NCBI GenBank assembly: GCA_019828595.1
Contig: JAHQRK010000005.1
Coordinates: forward strand, 620,001 to 684,000
Length of the DNA stretch: 64,000 bases
Direction of reading: 5' to 3'
Source: Aphanomyces cochlioides
Lineage: Eukaryota > Oomycota > Saprolegniomycetes > Saprolegniales > Verrucalvaceae
Numbering within the stretch: the first letter of the stretch is position 1; each line of letters starts with the position of its first letter. Shown piece after piece: positions 56,436 to 64,000 of this stretch. The notes below the pieces were generated by a model that was not told the DNA's origin, did not search any database, and was given only the letters and a program-made list of their open reading frames with translations. A program made the position numbers and the translations under genes.

Positions 56436-56814
56436 CGTGTATTTGTCTAATGCACCTAAGACGTATGGCTAGTTTTTCAGCTCAGGAGCGCCGCGCTTCG
56501 CGCAGCGCTGCTTGTTATCGATTCTACTTCTACTGCAGAAATACGGACGACTAAGATAATTCATTGTATTCTCCAAAAAATAGTCACCACACGACTTCAT
56601 AGCCGCAAACTCTTGACAAAGACGATCCTCATGTGTGCAGCATGTACACTTTATGTGATGCAGCTCATTAGAAATTCTGCAGCACGACATTCAAATGACT
56701 TCTTTGCAGTCGAGACTTTGGGAATTTTCTTAATTTTAACCAGTAGAAACTGGTGTGATCTACACTGTGATATCTTGTCGAAACGGTCATGATATTTTTA
56801 CTCGAAATGTACCG

Positions 56815-57382
56815 TTAATTGTTCCAGAATTCGGAGCAGAATTTCTCCGTTAAATCTCGGAGCTCATCACGCGACAACGGGAATGATGACGTCGTGGCAC
56901 GCCGCCACGTGAAGTTGTTGCGCAGAGCAAAATCTCGGCAAAGAGAACCCACATTTTTGTAAGGATCACCAACACACTCGCAGGAAGCTATGTAGTTTTG
57001 CAACCACTCTTGGTGGTGTGACTTAAGATACTGTACCATGTGAAAGGCGCTCAATGGCCTCTCTTCTCTCTTAAGTAGGTCATAAACTCTAGAAGATTCT
57101 ATGCAGTCAACAAAGATACAATAATAAGATATATATTATTTTCCTTACTTGATGTTGTGCGAGAATACACGGTCTCCCAGCTCCTGGAGTTCTTTTGGCT
57201 TATGATTGAAGGGAATTCAACAATGTCGCATCCCATTTGCGTATCGTTTTTTTGGAGATACCTGTTGTTTCAACAACAGTTTGTAGTCCTTATTCTTCGA
57301 CGGCACGTAGAGCCTTCAGCTTGTACGACGCCGTGTAAGAGCGTCGCAGTGTACTCAACTTCTCGCTGTTTTCTGGCATCGT
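56815..57382 (-). pseudogene. Pogo/Tigger-like transposase N-terminal half (copy C, upstream part)
   Basis: A helix-turn-helix segment (SYTASYKLKALRAVEE-stop-GLQTVVETTGISKKTIRKW) with two in-frame stops is followed by an intron (about 57110-57158) and by LSAFHMVQYLKSHHQEWLQN and SLCRDFALRNNFTWRRA, ending FCSEFWNN. These blocks parallel copy A in order. The catalytic part appears at 54354-54690 on the other side of the Merlin element. About 380 bp between 56436 and 56814 holds nothing I can assign. Confidence 0.62.
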
Positions 57383-57514
57383 GTCAAAAACGTTATGGTC
57401 ATGAAGCGATGGTTGACATCCTGTCATATCTATCTCTTGTTAAATCTAATACTATTAAATTTGAGGGTTAGAAAATGGAATAGGGTTTGTCGATGGTCTT
57501 ATATTTCCCGGATC

Positions 57515-58350
57515 ACTGTATTCGGATTCATAGTTGACATCAGCCGAAGAAATGCAGGTAGCTTGTTGTACGATGCCAGGGCTGCTGCTTCATTTTTTCT
57601 TGCAATTTCGTCTTTGGCACGCTATACAGTTCTTTTGAATAGTGCTAACACAATTCCGTCGCGTTTTTGAATTTGATCAATTAAAGTGGCCTCTGATACT
57701 GTGGAGCTGGACTGGACAGCAGTCCGAAACGTTCGCATCGCAGATATTTGTCGACGGTTTGGCTTAGCTGTTGCGGTGCAGTTTATTTGCTCAAGACACA
57801 TCGGCGATATGTGCCATGATCTTGTCTTTTTGTATTTTACTTGTCTTCTGTATAAGCACACAAATATACTGCAACCTTCGTTTGTGCATTTAAGCACTCT
57901 ATGCAAACCGCTCCTCTTTGCAACCACCACTGACTTGCTCGTCGTCAAAGCGTAATCCTGAACTGCTTGCAGACCCGGTACATAATGCGGACGCTGCAGT
58001 CAAGAGAGCTCATCTGCTGTACTTGACTCACCAGTGAATTCACTGATGCTTTGGGGTTTGCTGTGACTGCAGCACGGGCAACTTCGAGATTGACAATCTG
58101 GCGGCACGTTGGTTTTGCATGTCCAGTACATCCATGATGCTCAAGGACAAATGAGCTGATAAAGTATCCATGGATATCCTTCTTTGATTTCAGTACGCGT
58201 ACTTCAAAAGAGCAAGGCGTAGGACTTGATCAGCGAAAGATAATACTCTTCCCACCACTGGCTCTCGTGTCAACAACGACTCGTTTTCCTTGGGAAAGAG
58301 CGAAATCTTGTAAGAAGCACCGACAAGACTTTCGATCACGGAATAGCACG
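57515..58350 (-). pseudogene. Mutator-like element: tandem zinc-binding (FLYWCH-like) domains, decayed
   Basis: Two consecutive copies of a Cys/His domain are seen. The upstream copy reads GKRVVVDTRASGGKSII, SPTPCSFEVRV, FVLEHHGCTGHAKPTCRQIVN and then MYR. The downstream copy reads KSVVVAKRSGLHRVLKCTNE, WHISPMCLEQINCTATAKPN and then TV-stop-RAKDEIARKN, followed by SYNKLPAFLRLMSTMNPNTV. The C-x(n)-H-x(n)-C spacing and the following (V)YRAK motif are those of N-termini of oomycete Mutator-like transposases. A nonsense codon and frame changes are present and no DDE core follows. Confidence 0.55.
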
Positions 58351-58588
58351 ATCTTGTAGATTACGAGGGCTTGCAAGATGACAGGCAGGTTTGATGAAAT
58401 TCAAATTTCATACTAATTTGGTCGATTTTTTCAAAAAGTTGCGCAACCACACTATTAACACTATTTTATGGACATGTCCTCACATTTGGAAGTTTCCTGA
58501 CAAGAGGATCAAAAGCACCACTTTTGAAATAGCCCCCACTTTTGTCAGACGTGTCCCACTTCTGTCTAAAGTTCCCTAGCTCCCACTT

Positions 58589-58771
58589 TTGTCAAAAGTC
58601 CCACCTGAGGTGCCTATATCCTTCCCCTCGCGCTCTCGCTCACAATCTCCTCTCAATTGTTCTAGTTCGCAGTCGTCTCGGCGTCGATCGTCCTCTCGTG
58701 CAAGTCGCCGTTCTCGTTCACGTGCTCAGTCGCATCACCGCGGCCATTCCGCTTCGCCTGAAGACGCCTGA
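58589..58771 (+). other. Arg/Ser-rich (RS-like) gene fragment
   Basis: A short open frame has an RS-domain-like composition (SFPSRSRSQSPLN, SRRRSSSRASRRSRSRAQSH). It stops right at the edge of the duplicated GIN segment. It resembles the RS tail of a splicing factor, probably a captured or truncated fragment. The preceding 58390-58590 has repeated CCCACTTTTGTC words. Confidence 0.3.
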
Positions 58772-59580
58772 GCTGATCGGATTGTTTTCAACCCCAGTCG
58801 AATTGCACCAGTGCCACGATTGACCACACGAGCGTCATTAGCCAAGACGCAAGTTATATCCTTGACATAAATCACGCCAGACGAATGGTTGGCAATGCTG
58901 AGGTCAGACGCAGTCAAGCTCGAAGTGCACAACGCTACCATGCGCCTCGTTACATCCACGATGTCTGGCGAGATGCGCGAGCAGCAAAGTTGGAGACTGC
59001 CGCTTCCAGTATGCCAAGGCGTGAGGCCACTCGCCGCAAGCTGATCGTCTTGAATGGTCAGCTAGCCAGAACCCGACGAGTGGATTGAGAGATGACCCTT
59101 GGGGGACGATGCAAGAACGCCGGGTGAGATGACCATGACGCCAGACGCAGTATATGAAACGCCCTCCAAAGATCGCGGGGGCAGACGCAACTCGACATTG
59201 TAGCAGCCTTTAGCTCGCTTGCTATAGTTCCAGTCGAGCATCCATTCGCAGCGGGACTCGGAGATCTTGAAAGCTTCCACAATGTCTGGCGAGTCGCAAT
59301 GGAAGCAAAGGGTAGTTTGAGTAACAGAGTCGTCAGCAGTGATGTAGACCGCACCAAGATGCATAGCGAGGCTTGTGACGGTCGACTTGGCTACAAACGT
59401 CTTTGAAATCTTTCGTGGCTGTGTCATGGTGGGAGAAATTTGGAACCTGAGAGCTTTTCATGACGTTGAAAAGCGTCACTGCCACGGGGGATAGAGAGTT
59501 GATGATACTGCTCCGAAAAAGACCAAAGCCACGGAAAACGACCACACGTGGCTCCTCACCATGTCCATGTGGCTTGAAGC
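58735..59580 (-). pseudogene. GIN/DUF2807-like protein, copy C (truncated duplicate of copy A)
   Basis: From about 58780 to 59580 the sequence is nearly identical to copy A and its upstream region (39205 to about 40075). It includes the start MTQPRKISKTFVAKS at 59427, the same premature TAG (59062-59064) and one 58-bp upstream unit. The C-terminal part of copy A is missing; the frame runs out into unrelated sequence near 58780. The right breakpoint at about 59580 lies inside a hAT transposase remnant. Confidence 0.75.
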
Positions 59581-60113
59581 TGTCCGAGATGTAGGTGTAA
59601 TTCTTTTTGTATTTCTCCATACATAATTTTGCAAGGACTCCACCAAGGAAATGAGAGCTCCGAATGTACTTTACTACCATAACTGAAGACTTCAGCGTTG
59701 TAGAAAACTGGGATTTAGCCAATATATCAAGTGCTAAGTTGTTCAATGCGTGTGGAGCACTACCAAATACGGTCGAAAACTGCCCTGACTGCAACAACAG
59801 CTTTCTCAATTTAACCATAACATTTGGTCAATCCGAGACAAAGGAAAATGAGATGTCGACAGGCCAACAATTCACCAGAGTAATTTAGAGCCTTTCCCAA
59901 TCGCTCTTTAGCAGATATGACTTTTCCAAACAGGTTTGTGGATGTTTTGCGATCTAAGTCCATTGAGATTGTTTCAACAAAGAATGCCATTGGACCACAC
60001 GCCATGAAATTGATTGTCTGGGTACCATTAACATTTGTGGCTCCATCAATTGATAAACAAAAATGATTCCAAGTGCGCAAATGAGTCAAAACATTATCCA
60101 ATGTGTGACAATA
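59581..60113 (-). pseudogene. hAT-type transposase fragment (DUF659-like part)
   Basis: The minus strand encodes HTLDNVLTHLRTWNHFCLSI, the DGATNVNG motif (first Asp of hAT/DUF659 enzymes) and FGSAPHALNNLALDILAK, then KSSVMVVKYIRSSHFLGGVL, before it is cut off by GIN copy C at about 59580. The DG(x)TN-VNG and (C/S)APHALN blocks are typical of hAT relatives. The upstream half continues at 61709-62151. Confidence 0.68.
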
Positions 60114-61706
60114 TTGTAAAACCTCCAATAGTACCCCGGGGGTACTAAGTTAGTACCATCCCCAGAGGGGGGTCCAATTTGAACAAACCTTTTTGAAATT
60201 ATATTCGACATAGACACTAAATATAGATTTTACCAGGTATCAATGTAAACAGTCAATGCAATTCAATCCGAGTTTGATGGACAGGAAGAAGGCAAAGGCG
60301 ATACCTATCGAGACCAAGCTTGACGCCATCTCCTATGCAAAACTCTTTGGAGTTCGACCAGCTGCCAAGAAGTATGGTGTTGACCCAGCATGCATTCGAG
60401 ACTGGAAATCAAAAGAACAACAACTCACGAAGGCCAACCGCCATGGAAAGCGGCTTTCTGGTGGTGGCAGAAGCCTTACAAGTACACAACTAGACGAGAT
60501 ACTTTTTGACAGGATCCTCTATGACCGATCCCAGCACCTCCGTGTCACACGAGCTATGATAGTGTCATGGGGACAGGAGCTTGCATCGGACTCTCAAGTG
60601 TTCGAACGGATGGCTGGACAAGTTTTTGAACCGCCACAACTTTGTCATCCGAAAAGACACAAGAAAGCCACCTCTCACATCGCAAGAAATCGTTCGCCGC
60701 GCTGTTGCTTTCGTCAACCATGTACGCAAACTCTTGCAAGACCACAATGTTCCCAAGTCCAATATCTACAACTTTGATGAAACAGCGGTTTTCTTTGACC
60801 ACACCAAGCAAACAACCATTGACATTCGTGGCACAAAGGATGTCCCAATTCGTTCGTTTGGTCTTGAAAAGTCACGAATCACTGCGGTCTTCGCTGCAAG
60901 TGCTACTGGGAAGAAGTTGCCACCATTCATTTTGTTGAAGTCAAAAGACGCTACCGTTTGTGGTATCCAAAACAACAATGGACTTGTACAATGCTCGACG
61001 CCCAATGCATGGATGAATGGCCCGACATTTATCGAGTACGTCCGTTTTACGTTTGCATTTCATCCTCGTCCCCTTTTGCTTGTTTTCGACAGCGCTCCAA
61101 GCCACCTGTCCCGCCAAGTCAAAGAATTCCTGCACTCTCAAGACATATTGTTTGCTGTTATTCCTGGTGGCTTAACGGGATTTTTGCAGCCTGCAGATGT
61201 CAGTTGGTTTAAGCCACTGAAGGATGCATTGGCGAGAGAAATTGATGCTTGGAAGAGAAGTGGTGACTTTGTGTATACTTCTGGTAATCGTGTTAAAGCC
61301 CCTGACGAGGCTGTTTATGGTAAGTGGATTAAAGCGGCTTGGACACGAATTGGTGTCGAAAATGTTGTGAAAAGTTTTGAGTGCTGCTTCCTTGGAAGCG
61401 ATGATCAACTGCTATTGGGAAACAACAAGGACTTGGGCCCTGATTTCATTGCTAGACTGAATGAGGGTCGAAACGATACTTTGGAAGGCCAGAGCAACGT
61501 CGAATTTGAAGTGATTGATGACTTTGTGGATGATTTTGATGCTCTAGTAATCGATAAGGGTGATTAATGCACTTGAGCATTATCATGCATATATATTACT
61601 TTATGCAGAAAATATATTGTGTTTCGAAGGTTATGGTTTTATATAGTATAGTGGTATATTACCGAGGGTGCTAATAGAGGGGGAGGAGCTATTAGAGGTT
61701 TTACAG
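60114..61706. mobile_element. Pogo/Fot1-like DNA transposon inserted in a hAT gene
   Basis: The ends are TTGTAAAACCTCCAATAG (left) and the reverse complement of CTGTAAAACCTCTAATAG (right), flanked by TA (60112-60113 and 61707-61708). The 1593-bp element carries one transposase gene on plus. It lies between the BED-finger part and the DUF659 part of a minus-strand hAT gene, so it inserted into that gene. Confidence 0.88.
60256..61567 (+). pseudogene. Pogo/Fot1-like transposase with one frameshift
   Basis: An N-terminal Psq-type helix-turn-helix (IETKLDAISYAKLFGVRPAA, then GVDPACIRDWK) and a CENP-B-like domain (FKCSNGWLDKFLNRHNF region as LKCSNGWLDKFLNRH) precede the catalytic triad: NIYNFDETAVFFD, LLLVFDSAPSHLS and LQPADVSWFKPLK, giving Asp-Asp-Asp. 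The first 110 codons and the remaining 325 codons are in different frames, and the change at about 60590 looks like a 1-nt indel (QELASDS to TLKCSNGW). An acidic tail ends at TAA 61565-61567. Confidence 0.82.
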
Positions 61707-61708
61707 TA

Positions 61709-62151
61709 AGCCCAAGATAGTAATTCACCACCAAGTCTCTGTGGTGAAGGAAGTCAGTACGCAGGATTTAACAAAGCAAAAAATTGTGCTACGAAGGGTC
61801 AGTAAACAATGCAAATGGTCTTCCTGTTGAGTGCATAGCAAATGCTAGAGCTGTATCCAATTCTTCACAATCCTCATCAGTAAGTCGTTGAATTTTAATT
61901 TGATTTTGCCTCGTCTTTTTTGGTAACACGGATAGCGTTTGTGCTTCCCCAGCAGGAGAAGAGTTTGAAGGTTGTAGCGCGGGTCTTTTCTTTTGATGAA
62001 GTGAGCATACTGCTTGGTGAGCACGTAATTGCGGGAGGCGTGCAATCACGTCTTTTTTGCAGTAGCGACACGATGCAAATGGGGTGGCCTTTCCTGGAAT
62101 TAACTTCTCTGGTGTGAAGGCGTCCCATATTTTGTCCCTCGCGCGGGGCAT
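61709..62151 (-). pseudogene. hAT-type transposase N-terminal part with BED zinc finger
   Basis: The start at 62151 (MPRARDKIWDAFTPEKLIPG) leads into a BED-type finger (IWDAF, CRYCKKDV, LRAHQAVC), as at hAT N-termini. The frame stops at 61789 but the protein sense continues in a shifted frame (FVAQFFALLNPAY-stop-LPSPQRLGGELL) up to the pogo insertion, then resumes at 60113 with CHTLDNVL. Defects are one frameshift and one nonsense codon. Confidence 0.72.
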
Positions 62152-62230
62152 GCCTTGATTTGATCAGTGTTTTTACAAAACGGATTCACGAAGAGACGCC
62201 ACTATATTTAGAAAGATTCTAAACTGACAA

Positions 62231-62356
62231 ATTGAAACAATCTTCCAATGGGCTTTATCTAGTAATCGATATTGTCCAATAAGATTAAGCAATATTGAAA
62301 GAACCTTTCAATGGGATTTATCTAGTAATCCATATTATCCAATAAGATTGAGCAAT
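62231..62356. repeat. 63-bp tandem duplication
   Basis: Two head-to-tail 63-bp units (62231-62293 and 62294-62356) share TTTATCTAGTAATC and ATCCAATAAGATT-like words and differ at about eight positions. They lie just upstream of the hAT remnant and may be part of its terminal region. From 62357 to 62802 I see no gene. Confidence 0.75.
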
Positions 62357-62802
62357 ATGATAATATCTCAGTGGTAAACACTATGTATTATGAGTGATAT
62401 TTTCACCAATCCGAAAAAACTGTTGGTCTTTGATGTATTGTATCTACAAATCACATAATACAGTTTTTATTGGACGAAAGTCCGGATAAGGCGTCTCCAA
62501 CAGGACGGCCGTCGTGTGAATTCTCTGTTTGGAAGAATTTTGCTCATATTTCTATACTATACTCAAGTTAAAATAGTTGTTTTGCGAGAAGTCGAATTTA
62601 CACGACACGTGTCCTGTTTGAGAGGAGTCCCAACCATTGGATAATATACCTTCTCCCTGAAACGTCCATGGTTGGAATTCCTCGTGAGAGCTCCTCGCTT
62701 GATGCGATCCGAGATATGCGCGTCTCCAAGTCAACAAAAGCTGGATATAAGAGCGGGTTAAACTAAGTTAAAAAGTGGATAAGAGCGCACGGCGATTCGA
62801 GC

Positions 62803-64000
62803 ATGCTTAAGGCAAACGGCGACATCAACTTAGACGTCTTCACGTACCAGGACTTTCTTGCGTTCATCGGTTGGAGCTACCAGTTCACTAACAATAAGTC
62901 TGGTACACTCGCCAGTTATTGCTCAGCAATCAAAGATTTGTGAAAATCGAGCTCTTCCTCCTCAGTTGACGACGATATAAAAGATATCTTTCAAGGTACG
63001 AGACTATATTGACTCAATTTTATCACAACTTGGTAGGAATGCGACGACATCACGCCGAACAAACTCAATCGGGAGGTGTGAAGGAGTCTGGCAAACGGCC
63101 ACTGGGATATTCTTTGTATCAACGTCTTTGTGTTGACACGCTTGGTCTAATGGATGGTGGATTCTCGCATCTTTTCCTCACTCTATCGTGGAATCTCATG
63201 TGCCGTTCGATTTCTACACAACAGGTTCGATTTGAGCATATTTCCTTCCAGGAGGACTCCATTGGCGTTGTTTTTATTGTAAGCAAGACAGACCAAGCAG
63301 GTGAAAAACAGAGAGATCCTCGACACATCTATGCGAACCCCTTTAATCCATCAACTTGTGTAGTTTTGGCCTTTGGTCTGTACTTTGCCTGACATCCTCA
63401 ATTGCCTCCTGGTGATCTCTTCACTGGTGGTAAGCAGCGCGATCGATTTGGTAAGATTTTGTCTCGTTTGCTCAATTCAAATGACTTTGGAACTCATTCG
63501 ATCAGAAAAGGCGTTGCGACGTTTGCCTGCTCTGGAACAACGAGTGGTCCATCAGTTGCAAGTGTATGCTTGAGATGTGGATGGACTCTTGGCCACGTGC
63601 TAGAACGCTATATTCATTACGAGCGCGCTGGGGACCAATATTTAGGCCGAATTGTTGCGGGTCTGCCTAACAATAAGCCTGAATTTGCTGCTTTGCCACC
63701 TCATTTTACCCCCAATGGATCGGAAGTTGTGTACAGAGTGTGATTGATATTGTGTTTCCTGCATTGAGTTCGCAAAGAAGGCTACGTGAAGTATTGTCGT
63801 ATGGCTTAGCGTCACTCATTTATCATTTCGACTGGTTGTGCGATATCTTGCCTCCTAAACACCCCTTCTTTTCAAGTCCGTTGTTCACAAACAATGATCT
63901 ATTACACGAACTCAAACCTTATCTCGGTACAAACTCGAGCTCTATATTGCCTACTGGAATTCCTGCTCATATCAATTTGATTCAAGGCATTGAACGCAAC
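62803..64000 (+). pseudogene. Crypton-type tyrosine recombinase, broken and running off the window
   Basis: An N-terminal core-binding-like part (NLDVFTYQDFLAFIGWSYQF, TLASYCSAIKDL) ends in a stop near 62941. The catalytic domain follows: LFLTLSWNLMCRSIS (first Arg), THSIRKGVATFACSGTT (H-x-x-R), and RCGWTLGHVLERYIHYE with the candidate Tyr nucleophile. Breaks are a TGA at 63390-63392 (FA-stop-HPQLPPGDLFTGG) and a 1-nt frame change near 63740, after which SVIDIVFPALSSQ continues to the window edge. Crypton elements move by tyrosine recombination and are known in oomycetes. The right end lies outside the window. Confidence 0.75.

Noticed and set aside
56469..56690. Small Cys-rich gene next to the Merlin element
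   Set aside because: The 73-codon frame has several Cys but lies in repeat debris and has no signal peptide or recognised motif.

Overview
The window is nuclear DNA of a flagellate eukaryote, most likely a saprolegnialean oomycete (an Aphanomyces-like species; inference). The grounds are gene-dense islands of intron-poor genes, GT-AG introns of only about 37-60 nt, an intraflagellar-transport gene (IFT74), a Crinkler-type effector with the ubiquitin-like header / P-loop / nuclease-like layout known from oomycetes, a fused PurK-PurE adenine gene, and a transposon set (PIF/Harbinger, pogo, Merlin, hAT, Mutator, Crypton) known in oomycetes. No rRNA, tRNA, CRISPR or bacterial-type operon was seen.

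Layout. 1-1745: repeats (a degenerate tandem and a fold-back element). 1746-11740: a Gln/Ala-rich KIX protein, a membrane-anchored sphingomyelinase-like phosphodiesterase, a poorly resolved Cys-rich segment, VPS4, and two stand-alone MIT-domain mini-proteins. 11920-16051: a PIF/Harbinger transposon with both of its genes, a helix-turn-helix fragment and a MITE. 16691-38645: the main host-gene island, holding a CAMK kinase, a C69 peptidase, two QSOX-type sulfhydryl oxidases (one at each end), two more KIX paralogues, IFT74, ADE2, RRP4, an HSF-type regulator and several unknown genes. 38848-41490: two degenerate copies of a GIN/DUF2807-like repeat protein. 41670-43967: the Crinkler-type gene. 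44500-64000: almost entirely transposable elements, many nested in one another, plus a third copy of the GIN-like gene.

How it fits together. VPS4 and the two MIT mini-proteins form a local ESCRT-related cluster. The three KIX proteins look like a locally duplicated family of transcription co-regulators. The QSOX pair and the C69 peptidase are secretory-pathway genes. ADE2 and RRP4 are divergent and share a 262-bp spacer with about eight CCAAT/ATTGG boxes. A palindromic TTATCCGGATAA-like word recurs just upstream of several unrelated genes and also lies inside the terminal inverted repeats of the Merlin element.

Most transposase genes carry one or a few nonsense or frameshift lesions, so the element families look recently active but are now broken here. 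Exon structures were read by eye from frame continuity and splice dinucleotides, so gene boundaries are approximate where stated.
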